From: Halobacteriales archaeon QS_5_70_17
Lineage (GTDB): Archaea; Halobacteriota; Halobacteria; Halobacteriales; Haloarculaceae
Direction of reading: 5' to 3'
Length of the DNA stretch: 32,370 nt
Assembly: GCA_003021975.1 (NCBI GenBank)
Contig: PXRR01000057.1
Coordinates: forward strand, 5,077-37,446
The position numbers and the translations under genes are program-made. Below, one piece after another: positions 16,698 through 23,808 of this stretch (positions are counted from its first letter, which is position 1; each line of letters begins with the position of its first letter). The notes beneath the pieces were generated by a model. That model had not been told where the DNA came from. It saw only the letters and a program-made list of their open reading frames with translations, and searched no databases.

Positions 16698-17402
16698 ATG
16701 AGTTCGGAATCTGCATCCCGGGGATCGACCCCCCGGACGGAGGGGAGTACAGCGCGCCACGAGGAGGGGTCAGTCACCGTCGCCGAACTGCGCGTTCCGG
16801 CGTCGGAGATCGCACTCGAGGAGGCCTTCCGGCGCGCGCCGTCGATGACGTTCCGCGCGGAGAAAGTCGCCGGGCGCCAGTCCGACCGCCCGTTCGCCCA
16901 CGGGTGGATCGGCGGCGACGCCGAGGCCACCGCGGCGGCGCTGGAAGCCGACCCGAGCGTGACACTGGAGTCGGTGCTCGTCCGCCGGGACGACGAACAG
17001 CTCTGCGAACTGGGGTTCAGCGATCCGGTCGCGCTGGTGGCGGACGCGGTCTACAACAGCGGCGGAACGATCCTCTCGGCGGAGGCCGCCGACGGGAACT
17101 GGCAGCTCTGTCTTCGGTTCTCGGACCGCTCGTCGCTGAGCGACCTGATGGGGCTGTTCGACCGGTTCGGCATCGACGCGAACCTCACGCAGGTGGCGAA
17201 CGGCGACGGGGCGAGCCGGCAGCGGCTGACGGAGAAACAGCGCGAGGCGCTCGCGGCCGCCCACGAGCGGGGCTACTTCGAGGTCCCGCGGCAGGCCTCC
17301 CTCGAGGAGGTCGCCACCGACCTCGGGATCTCTCACCAGGCGATGTCCGAGCGCCTCCGACGCGGACAGAACGCACTCCTGCACTCCGAGATCGTCGACT
17401 GA
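16698..17402 (+). CDS. Bat-family HTH-10 transcriptional regulator, short form
   Basis: A 234-residue regulator made only of the Bat-associated N-terminal domain (about 25-165, SVTVAELRVPASEIALEEAF onward) and a C-terminal HTH-10 DNA-binding domain (about 172-230), with LTEKQREALAAAHERGYFEV and a recognition-helix region GISHQAMSERLRRGQ. It lacks the receiver, PAS and GAF sensors of the long regulator at 9645, so any signal input must be through the N-terminal domain or a partner. Targets are unknown. It is divergent from rnhB, with 132 bases between starts. Confidence 0.92.
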   Translation: MSSESASRGSTPRTEGSTARHEEGSVTVAELRVPASEIALEEAFRRAPSMTFRAEKVAGRQSDRPFAHGWIGGDAEATAAALEADPSVTLESVLVRRDDEQLCELGFSDPVALVADAVYNSGGTILSAEAADGNWQLCLRFSDRSSLSDLMGLFDRFGIDANLTQVANGDGASRQRLTEKQREALAAAHERGYFEVPRQASLEEVATDLGISHQAMSERLRRGQNALLHSEIVD

Positions 17403-17729
17403 CCGTCGACGAGGTCATCACCGAGAAGCGACCGCCTCCCGTTGAATCCGACAGAAACAGACCGGTCTCCGATCCGGATCTCGACCACGGACGCGACGCC
17501 GACGACGCGATTTCTCGAGTTCGTTCGCACCTTTCCTCCCAAGCAGCGGGTACTGTCCCGGCTACGGCGCGGGCGATCCGCCGTGCGGAGAGGCGGCGCC
17601 CGGCGGACTCCGGCCGATCGGCGCCGGCCGGCTCCCCCGAACGAAAGCGGACGGCGGGGACGCTCCCTCGGGAGCGCACCGCCGGCTCGAGCGCCGGAGA
17701 ACCGACCGTCGATGTGGAAAAGTAGTGAG
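17403..17729. other. 327-base gap without a supported gene
   Basis: No reading frame here has family resemblance, a credible start signal or haloarchaeal composition. The part nearest 17700 is probably the downstream region of the small gene at 17730-17855. No RNA gene was recognised. Confidence 0.5.
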
Positions 17730-17855
17730 CTAGTCGTCCGCTTCCGCGAGCAGTTCCTCCTCGGCGTCCGGTTCGTCCTCGTCGCGTCGCTCGAACCGCT
17801 CGCCCTCCTTCTCGTAGTGGTAGACGAATTCCTCGGTGGTGTTACGATGGCACAT
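17730..17855 (-). CDS. 41-residue acidic small protein of unknown function
   Basis: It begins MCHRNTTEEFVYHYEKEGER and continues into a strongly acidic tail (DEDEPDAEEELLAEADD). Evidence that it is real: a clear Shine-Dalgarno GAGGTGA (17862-17868) six bases before the ATG, an AT-rich element (17885-17899) about 35-40 bases upstream suiting a short-leader promoter, and a haloarchaeal acidic composition. The only possible metal ligands are Cys2, His3 and His13. No family is recognised with certainty, although the N-terminus feels like a conserved haloarchaeal microprotein. It sits just downstream of pus10 on the same strand but has its own signals. Confidence 0.68.
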   Translation of the reverse strand: MCHRNTTEEFVYHYEKEGERFERRDEDEPDAEEELLAEADD

Positions 17856-17861
17856 GGTGTG

Positions 17862-17868
17862 TCACCTC
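17862..17868 (-). promoter_or_regulatory. Shine-Dalgarno site of the 41-residue protein
   Basis: GAGGTGA on the minus strand, six bases before the ATG at 17855, is complementary to the 16S 3' end. It is unusual in this window, where most genes look leaderless, and it fixes the start. Confidence 0.55.
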
Positions 17869-17916
17869 GTGCCACACTTCGGGTCGCGTATTCTTAATGG
17901 TTTTGCCCGGGTATCG

Positions 17917-19254
17917 TCAATTGTTGCCGGCGACCGCCCGGTCGTCCTCCGAGGGCGGACCCCCCCGGAAGAACTCGGGGCGCTCGAACGGTTCGTCCTC
18001 CCCCTCGACCCGGAGCACGTCCAGCGCGGTCACGGTCGCGTCCACTCCGAGCAGGCCGGCCAGCGACGGCTCCGTCCGCCCCTCGTCGCTACTGATCAGC
18101 TCCTTCACGTAGAGTCCGCCCTCGCCCCGGAGTTCGACGACCGCGTGGTACTCGTCCTCAAGGTCGGCGGCGATGTCGTAGACCGTCCGCGTGCGCACGA
18201 TGTCGGCCCGGCGCTGCTCGACGCGCTCGGGGGTGCGCTGTTCGACGGTGGCGCCCTCGAGGTCCTCGACCGCCCGCCGGAGGTCCTCCCCGGCGACCGG
18301 GGCGTCGAACTCCACCTGCGCCCGGTAGGTCTTGGCGGCGTCGAGTCCCTTCACCCGCTCGACCATCCGGTGGGTCGCGGGCCGCACTCCCTCGACCTCG
18401 ACGCGGCCGTCGGCGTAGTCGTTGATCTCCCGCTGGAGGGCGTCGGCGTCGACACCGACCGCGCGCCGGCGGGGCTCCTTGACCTCGATGACGAACGGCC
18501 GGCCCCCCTCCAGCATCAACGCGTCGACGTCCTCGCGGCCCGCGCCGTGAAAGACGGCCTCCTCGCCGTCCAGGGCCTCGAGGACGACCGGCGCGGTCAA
18601 CTGCTCGACGCTCGTCTCGTAGCGGTAGCCCGTGCCGTCACAGCCCTGACACGGTTCGCCGCGTTTCGTGCCCGCCGCCCCGCAGTCCGTGCAGGGCCAC
18701 TTCGTCTGGGGGATGTCCCGCTCGAGTTTCCGGTAACGGCCGTAGACGAACGCCGAGTTGACCTGGACCTCGACCTCGTCGGTGGACAGATCGAGGAGGG
18801 CCAGCACGTCCGGTCGTTCGAGGTCGAGGTCGGCGTCGACGCCCGCGCCGATCCGCTTGCCGACCTCGCGGTTGAACTCGCCGTTGATCCCCTCGCCGGC
18901 GTCCTCTGGGAGGCCGGCCTCCTCGCGGAGCAGCCGTCCGTTCTCCTCGAGCAGCGGCGAGACGCGCGTCCCGACCTGGTAGGTGGCGAACTCGAGGCCC
19001 TCGAGGGCCGCCAGCGCCCGTTCGGCGAACTCGCCGAACCGCCGGCACTCCCCCTCGCAGACCCAGCACTCGCCGTCCTCGGGGTCGTGGGGATCGTAGG
19101 GGTCGTCGGCCGCGAGCGCCCGGGCGACGCGCATCGCCTCGCCGCGGCGGGCGTTGGTGAGCCCGTGGCTGCGGTCGGCGACCAGCCGGCCGAGACAGGC
19201 GTCACAGACCGGTCCGGTCGCGAGCGCTCGCTCGGTGACGTCGTGAAGCTCCAT
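17917..19254 (-). CDS. pus10: tRNA pseudouridine synthase Pus10
   Basis: A 445-residue enzyme making pseudouridine at tRNA position 55, and in many archaea also 54. The N-terminal part has zinc-binding Cys pairs CDAC (17-20) and CWVC (63-66), followed by the THUMP-containing region. The catalytic domain shows VNSAFVYGRYRKLERDIPQT (165-184) and GREDVDALMLEGGRPFVIE (239-257), which carries the presumed catalytic Asp. A further Cys quartet (188, 191, 202, 205) forms a knuckle between them. The C-terminal half contains LKELISS-type sequence (VKELISSDEGRTEPSLAGLL). Full length for archaea. Divergent from the DUF389 gene. Confidence 0.95.
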   Translation of the reverse strand: MELHDVTERALATGPVCDACLGRLVADRSHGLTNARRGEAMRVARALAADDPYDPHDPEDGECWVCEGECRRFGEFAERALAALEGLEFATYQVGTRVSPLLEENGRLLREEAGLPEDAGEGINGEFNREVGKRIGAGVDADLDLERPDVLALLDLSTDEVEVQVNSAFVYGRYRKLERDIPQTKWPCTDCGAAGTKRGEPCQGCDGTGYRYETSVEQLTAPVVLEALDGEEAVFHGAGREDVDALMLEGGRPFVIEVKEPRRRAVGVDADALQREINDYADGRVEVEGVRPATHRMVERVKGLDAAKTYRAQVEFDAPVAGEDLRRAVEDLEGATVEQRTPERVEQRRADIVRTRTVYDIAADLEDEYHAVVELRGEGGLYVKELISSDEGRTEPSLAGLLGVDATVTALDVLRVEGEDEPFERPEFFRGGPPSEDDRAVAGNN

Positions 19255-19369
19255 CTACCGGCGAGACGCCGCGCCGGACCTTTGGCCTTCGGGCCCGCGG
19301 CCGGAGCGACCGACTGTGCGGCCGATCCGCCAACAGTTTTCACGCCGGGCCCAGTTGGACAGCGACAGG

Positions 19370-20764
19370 ATGCGTCTGATGCAGGTCCGTACGTCGACCG
19401 AGCAGCGCGCCGACGTCGAGTCGACGCTCGACGACCTCGACGCGGAGTACCTCGTGGTCGACGAGGTAAGCGAGCCGGGGTCGGTCGTGCTCTACGTCCC
19501 GCTGCCGCCCGGGGCGGTCGATCCGGTCCACGACCGCCTCAGGCAGGTCGGCCTCGGGGACGACGCCTACGTAGTCGTGACCGACGCCGACGCCGTCAGC
19601 GGCGTCGATATCGAGGGGATGAACGAGCGCCTCGTCGAGGGACCGAAGGGCGAGCGGGGGGTCTCCAACGCCGAACTGCGCGAACGCGCCGACGACCTCT
19701 GGCCCGACGGCGCGACCTACGTCGCGCTGGCGATACTGAGCGCTTTCCTCGCCACGGCGGGGCTGATGCTCGACTCGGCCATCGTCATCGTCGGGGCGAT
19801 GGTGATCGCCCCCTTCGCCGGGACGACGCTGTCGGCGAGCGTCGGCTGGGTGATCGACGACCACGGGATGGTCGCCCGGAGCGCCAGAGCGCAGGTGGCC
19901 GGCCTCGTCGCCGCGCTCGCCGGAGCGATCGGCATGAGCCTTGCGATCAACCGGATCGGGATCATGCCCGACTCGCTGCAGATCACACAGGCCGAGCAGA
20001 TCGGCTTCTTCCTCACTCCGAGCGTGCTGGCGCTGACCATCGCGGTCTCGGCCGGGGCCGCGGGCGCGCTCGCGCTCGCGACCGACCTCCCCGTCTCGGT
20101 CGCCGGAGTCGCAGTCGCGGCCGCCATCGTCCCCGCGGTCGCGACCACCGCGATCGGCCTCGTCTGGGGAGAGCTGCTGGTGGCACTCGGCGCGCTGATG
20201 TTGCTGTTGATGAACATCGTCTCCATCAACGTCACCGCCTACGTGACGCTGGTCGCGCTGGGCTACCGCTCGACGTTCGTCCGCGACTCCTGGCGGGCCG
20301 CGGGGACGGACCTCCGGACCGCCGGCTACGCGCTCGCGGTGGTGCTGTTTCTCGCCGTCGCGGGCGTCACCGTCTACTCCACCTCCGAACACATCGCCTT
20401 CGAGTACCAGACCACGAACGCCGTCTCCGAGGTCGTCGACGAGCGAGGCTACGACGACCTCGAACTGTACGACATCTCGACGAGCTACGACGACCAGGGG
20501 GTGTTGCGGGAGCCGGAATCAGTGACGGTGACCTTCGCGCGCACGAGCGACCGGAGCCACGACCAGATAGCGGCGGGCCTCCGGGAACAGATCAGCGAGC
20601 GGACCGGCAACGACGTGACGGTCCGCGTCCGGTTTATCGACTACGCCACCGCCGAGGCTGCAGCCGAGAGTGAGAGCGAGAGCAGGGGGTCGTCGCTGGC
20701 GTCGGTCCGACCGACGGGACCGGTCAGCGCGGGGCCGGTGCCGGGCGCCGGCTCCGGGATCTGA
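19370..20764 (+). CDS. DUF389 family membrane protein (TIGR00341-like)
   Basis: A 464-residue membrane protein. An N-terminal soluble domain of about 110 residues (MRLMQVRTSTEQRADV, with beta strands VVLYVPLPPGAVDPV) precedes the DUF389 membrane core. The core includes LMLDSAIVIVGAMVIAPFAG (the family's conserved G-A-M-x-I-A-P-x-x-G stretch), then several helices to about residue 345. A C-terminal soluble domain (SVTVTFARTSDRSHDQI) follows. Function is not established; some relatives have been linked to transport. The ATG at 19370 is chosen over 19316 because GTTTTCA (19336-19342) lies about 31 bases upstream of it and the family starts with M-R-x-(M/I)-x-V. It ends in a Glu/Ser/Gly-rich tail. 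Confidence 0.9.
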   Translation: MRLMQVRTSTEQRADVESTLDDLDAEYLVVDEVSEPGSVVLYVPLPPGAVDPVHDRLRQVGLGDDAYVVVTDADAVSGVDIEGMNERLVEGPKGERGVSNAELRERADDLWPDGATYVALAILSAFLATAGLMLDSAIVIVGAMVIAPFAGTTLSASVGWVIDDHGMVARSARAQVAGLVAALAGAIGMSLAINRIGIMPDSLQITQAEQIGFFLTPSVLALTIAVSAGAAGALALATDLPVSVAGVAVAAAIVPAVATTAIGLVWGELLVALGALMLLLMNIVSINVTAYVTLVALGYRSTFVRDSWRAAGTDLRTAGYALAVVLFLAVAGVTVYSTSEHIAFEYQTTNAVSEVVDERGYDDLELYDISTSYDDQGVLREPESVTVTFARTSDRSHDQIAAGLREQISERTGNDVTVRVRFIDYATAEAAAESESESRGSSLASVRPTGPVSAGPVPGAGSGI

Positions 20765-20911
20765 TTCGTCCAGAACTGACGGTTGCGGGACGGGAACCGG
20801 CGCGTGACCGTTCCGGGACCCGCGTCGGTGCCGCCGCTACCGGAGTCGGAGTCGCGGTTTCGCCCGGCGTCCGCCGCCGGGCGGCCCCGCGGTACTAGCC
20901 GCGAGCGCGCG

Positions 20912-21112
20912 TCACAGCAAGAACGTGATGATCGCGAGGATGATGAAGATCACGATCAGGATCCTCGCCGCCGCCATCGTCAGCCCGGCGATGCCGCGGA
21001 AGCCGGCGAAGCCGGCGACGACCGCGAGGATGATGAACACCACGGCAAGCCACAGCAGGTCGAACCCCCCCTGGAGCGGGACGGCGACCAGCGCGTCGAG
21101 CGGGAGGGTCAC
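20912..21112 (-). CDS. DUF1328-like small membrane protein
   Basis: A 66-residue protein with two hydrophobic helices: LLWLAVVFIILAVVAGFAGF (about 19-38), then AAARILIVIFIILAIITFLL (47-66) up to the C-terminus. This hairpin, with the short GFRGIAGLT loop, resembles the DUF1328 (YtjA-like) family of small inner-membrane proteins. The start is a GTG at 21112 that overlaps the TGA of a possible upstream leader reading frame (GTGA overlap), suggesting translational coupling. Function unknown. The nearest upstream promoter-like element is at 21216-21225, about 108 bases before the start. Confidence 0.8.
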   Translation of the reverse strand: MTLPLDALVAVPLQGGFDLLWLAVVFIILAVVAGFAGFRGIAGLTMAAARILIVIFIILAIITFLL

Positions 21113-21189
21113 GTTCGACTCACCTCCGGACCGGCGGCCGAGGCTCGGTGTGCAGTGCGTCTCCGGCGCGGCGGCGGGTCACGGAACAT
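21109..21189 (-). CDS. possible 26-residue leader peptide before the DUF1328-like gene
   Basis: From an ATG at 21189 a short frame (MFRDPPPRRRRTAHRAS and on to EVSRT) ends in a TGA that overlaps the GTG of the DUF1328-like gene. A TATA-like element at 21216-21225 lies about 31 bases before this ATG, as expected for a leaderless transcript starting here. The Arg/Pro-rich sequence looks non-functional, so its role, if any, would be translational coupling. It may be chance. Confidence 0.3.
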   Translation of the reverse strand: MFRDPPPRRRRTAHRASAAGPEVSRT

Positions 21190-21215
21190 GCCACCAACGA
21201 CTGACATCACATTAC

Positions 21216-21225
21216 AGTATAATAG
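21216..21225 (-). promoter_or_regulatory. TATA-like element upstream of the DUF1328-like gene
   Basis: AGTATAATAG on the plus strand (CTATTATACT on the minus) is a strong AT-rich box in GC-rich DNA, immediately next to the palindrome at 21227-21242. The only downstream genes it could serve read to the left. Confidence 0.45.
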
Positions 21226-21226
21226 T

Positions 21227-21242
21227 TGACCCTGCAAGGTCA
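21227..21242. promoter_or_regulatory. operator-like palindrome TGACCCTGCAAGGTCA
   Basis: A 16-base inverted repeat: TGACC and GGTCA arms around a TGCA core, with one mismatched pair. It abuts the TATA-like element on the upstream side for leftward transcription. That position suits binding by a dimeric regulator acting on the promoter. The identity of the regulator cannot be read here. Confidence 0.45.
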
Positions 21243-21372
21243 CATAACCCGAGAGGAACCGGGTCGGATCGGCGTTCCCCGTCCCGGGTCGGCCACATCC
21301 CCGCCGAGGGCAGCGGACGGCGGTGCCGGCGGCGCCGCTGCGGACCGACCGGTGGTCGGAGCGGCGCCGCAA

Positions 21373-21483
21373 TCAGACGACGGCGTCGTGCTCCTCGCGG
21401 GCGTGCCGGCGGAGTTCCTCCGCCGTCTCGAAGGTCGCACCGCAGCTACACTGGTGGACGGCTTCGGTGTCCTCGGGTGGCAT
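21373..21483 (-). CDS. 36-residue C2H2-like zinc-finger microprotein
   Basis: The sequence contains VHQCSCGATFETAEELRRHA followed by REEH: Cys12-x-Cys14-x12-His27-x4-His32. This is a C2H2-type finger except for the single residue between the cysteines. Single-finger proteins of 35-60 residues are common in haloarchaea. The ATG at 21483 is supported by a TATA-like box centred 27 bases upstream (21507-21514). It probably folds around one zinc and could bind nucleic acid or a protein partner; there is no direct evidence for either. It stands alone. Confidence 0.75.
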   Translation of the reverse strand: MPPEDTEAVHQCSCGATFETAEELRRHAREEHDAVV

Positions 21484-21506
21484 ACGCTGGCTTCGGCGCG
21501 GGCTAC

Positions 21507-21514
21507 GTTATATG
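21507..21514 (-). promoter_or_regulatory. TATA-like box for the zinc-finger microprotein
   Basis: GTTATATG on the plus strand is centred 27 bases before the start at 21483, indicating leaderless transcription and supporting the small gene. Confidence 0.5.
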
Positions 21515-21610
21515 TTGTGTTGCTACACTCGAAAGGACTGAAGCACGGGGATCGGGGACCAGAGACCGGAAACCGGGGACTGACGGCCACAGCCGGGAGT
21601 TCCGCGCCGA

Positions 21611-22399
21611 TCAGCCTCTGCCTATCGCGCGGTGGAGCGGGTCGCGCCAGGCGTCGGTCGCGTCGTTGCTGGTGAGCGTCTCCCGGATCCGCTCGCCGAG
21701 CAGCGTCTCCGCGTAGGCGCTGCGCTCGGCGACGTGGTCGAGCCGGCCGAGGGCGTCGGTCAGTTCGCGCCCGTCAGCGAGGGCGTCGCGGGCGCCGGCC
21801 TCCGTCGGGGCCGGGACGTAGGACACCGAGGCGGCGAGCATCGGAGCGTTGTCGCTGTAGCCCCCGCTCGCTGCGATCACGTCGAACACGGAGTCGGAGT
21901 CGGTATCGGGCTCGCGCTCGACGAACCAGCGGACCGCCGTGTCGGGGTAGCCGAGCCCCTGGCCGTACTCCCGCTGGGTGCGCTCGGCGGGGTGTTGGCC
22001 GGTCCGCTCGACGAACTCCGGGACCGAGTGGCCGTCGGCGCCGACGAGCAGTTCGTACCAGGTGAACTGCCGGCCGTCCTCGCGGACCGTCTCGACGGGA
22101 GTCATCTGCCACTGGAACCCCGCCTCGTCGAGGCGGTCGGCCACGCCCTCTCGGGTGAGGTCCGGATCGGGTTCGACGGCGTCCCACGCCGGGGCGCCGT
22201 CGGCGGTGTAACAGGCCGCCATCTCGGCCATCGGCTTGATGCCGGCGCCGACCGCCAGCATGTCGAGGATGTCGCCGCTGGGGACCGCCGTCGCGAGGTC
22301 GCGACCGAGCGTGAGCAACCGTCGTGCCTGGATCGGATTTATCTCAGTGTTCATGGGGGGACCGTCGGTCGGGACGAGGGTCGATTCGGTCGTTGACAC
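21611..22399 (-). CDS. haloarchaeal protein of unknown function
   Basis: A 262-residue soluble acidic protein; no family with known function is recognised. An N-terminal helical part (INPIQARRLLTLGRDLATAV) leads into IKPMAEMAACY and a central alpha/beta part with FQWQMTPVETVREDGRQFTW and YELLVGADGHSV. The rest is mainly helical and ends DPLHRAIGRG. There is no signal peptide or membrane span. The start is uncertain: ATG at 22399 (MSTTESTLVPTDGP) or at 22354 (MNTEINPIQ). Codon use and acidity match neighbouring real genes. It is divergent from the nucleotidyltransferase gene across about 250 bases. Confidence 0.78.
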   Translation of the reverse strand: MSTTESTLVPTDGPPMNTEINPIQARRLLTLGRDLATAVPSGDILDMLAVGAGIKPMAEMAACYTADGAPAWDAVEPDPDLTREGVADRLDEAGFQWQMTPVETVREDGRQFTWYELLVGADGHSVPEFVERTGQHPAERTQREYGQGLGYPDTAVRWFVEREPDTDSDSVFDVIAASGGYSDNAPMLAASVSYVPAPTEAGARDALADGRELTDALGRLDHVAERSAYAETLLGERIRETLTSNDATDAWRDPLHRAIGRG

Positions 22400-22618
22400 G
22401 GTTCAGCAACCTCCAGTCCCGGCGGCTCATGTCTGGACGCGCAGGACCAGCCACGGAAGAATGCTGTGCCTGCTGCTCTATCGATCGACGGCCCCCGCCG
22501 TCGTTCCACCGGCGGTCGAGGGGGGAAACCATCCGAACGTCCACGGTCCCGAGCCCACGGTAAACATTATCACCCACTTCTCGCCCTCACGCCGGACGCT
22601 TCGCCACCACGTTGCAAT

Positions 22619-22625
22619 CTTTATG
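22619..22625 (+). promoter_or_regulatory. TATA-like box for the nucleotidyltransferase/glmS pair
   Basis: CTTTATG is centred 28 bases before the ATG at 22650. It selects that start over in-frame ATGs at 22623 and 22641. Confidence 0.45.
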
Positions 22626-22649
22626 CCAACGGAACCACCGATGGGAGGT

Positions 22650-23808
22650 ATGACGATCGACACCGCCGTCGTCCTCGCCGCGGGGGAGGGCAACCGATTA
22701 CGCCCGCTGACCCGCAACCGGCCCAAGCCGATGCTGCCGGCGGCCAACCGCCCCATCCTCGAGTACGTCCTCGACGCACTGATCGACGCCGGGATCGACG
22801 AGATCCGGCTCGTCGTCCGGACCGTCCTACCGGGACGTCGACATCGAGTACGTCGTCCAGGACAAACAGCTCGGCAGCGGTCACGCCCTCCAGCAGGCCG
22901 CCGACAGCCTCGAGGGGCGGTTCGTCGTGGTCAACGGCGACCGGGTGATCGAACCCGGGATGGTCGAGGCGGTGATCGACGCCTTCGATCGGGAGACGGC
23001 GGCGGCGCTGGCGGTACCCGAGCACGGCAACGCGAGCCGCTACGGCGCCGTCGAGGTCGGCGACGGCGCGATCACGGCGCTGGTCGAGAAGCCCGACGAC
23101 CAAGCCTATCGGCTGATCAACGCCGGCGTCTACGCCTTCGACCGGACGATCTTCGACGCGCTGGCGACCGTCCGCCGCGAGAACGGGACGCTGCCGCTGA
23201 CCAGCGCCGTCGCACAGCTCATCGAGGAACGGGAGGTCCGGGGCGTCCGGACCGACGGCGTCTGGGTCGACGCCACCTACCCCTGGGACCTGCTGACCGT
23301 GGCACGGGAGGTGCTCCGCCACGGCCTCGTCGAGCAGCGGACCGCCGAGGACGGTATCTGGGTCGCGCCGAGCGCGCACGTCCACGAGGACGCGACCCTG
23401 CAGGCCCCGACCGTCGTCGGGCCGGACTGCGAGATCGGCGCCGGCGCGGTCGTCGGGCCGAACGTCGCGCTCGGGCGTAACACGACCGTCGGCGCCAACG
23501 CCACCATCGCCGAGAGCGTCCTCGACACGGACACCCGCGTGGGGATGGCGTCCGCGCTCGTCGACTGCGTGACCGGCCAGGACGTCCACGTGGGACCGAG
23601 CACGACGGTCCCGGGCGGTCCCGCCGACGTCCGCGTCGAGGACACCGTCCACCGCAGCGAGCGCCTCGGTGCCGTCCTCGCCGACCGCGTGCGCGCCGAC
23701 GGGGCCGTCACCTGCGAGCCCGGGACCCTCGTCGGGACCAACACCCGCCTCGGCACGGGCGTCGTCGTGAGCGGCACCGTCCGGTCGGACGCGGAGGTGG
23801 TCCGGTAA
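22650..23808 (+). pseudogene. bifunctional sugar-1-phosphate nucleotidyltransferase/acetyltransferase (GlmU-like), frameshifted
   Basis: An enzyme of the type that makes UDP-GlcNAc from glucosamine-1-phosphate. The N-terminal MTIDTAVVLAAGEGNRLRPL (1-20), with the nucleotide-binding L-A-A-G-x-G-x-R-x-R-P motif, reads in frame to IDEIRLVV near 22817. The protein then resumes in a different frame as SYRDVDIEYVVQDKQLGSGH and runs to the end through the VVNGDRV metal-site motif. A left-handed beta-helix domain follows (repeats such as VVGPDCEIGAGAVVGPNVAL). About 12-15 residues that normally follow RLVV (a GY-x-x-D/E segment) are missing. The palindrome GTCCGGAC (22815-22822) marks the junction. 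Its stop overlaps the glmS ATG (TAATG), so the pair forms one operon. Confidence 0.88.

Noticed and set aside
21541-21600. GGGGATCGGGGACC-like imperfect repeats
   Set aside because: Only a few diverged copies within 50 bases, no regular period and no link to a gene signal.
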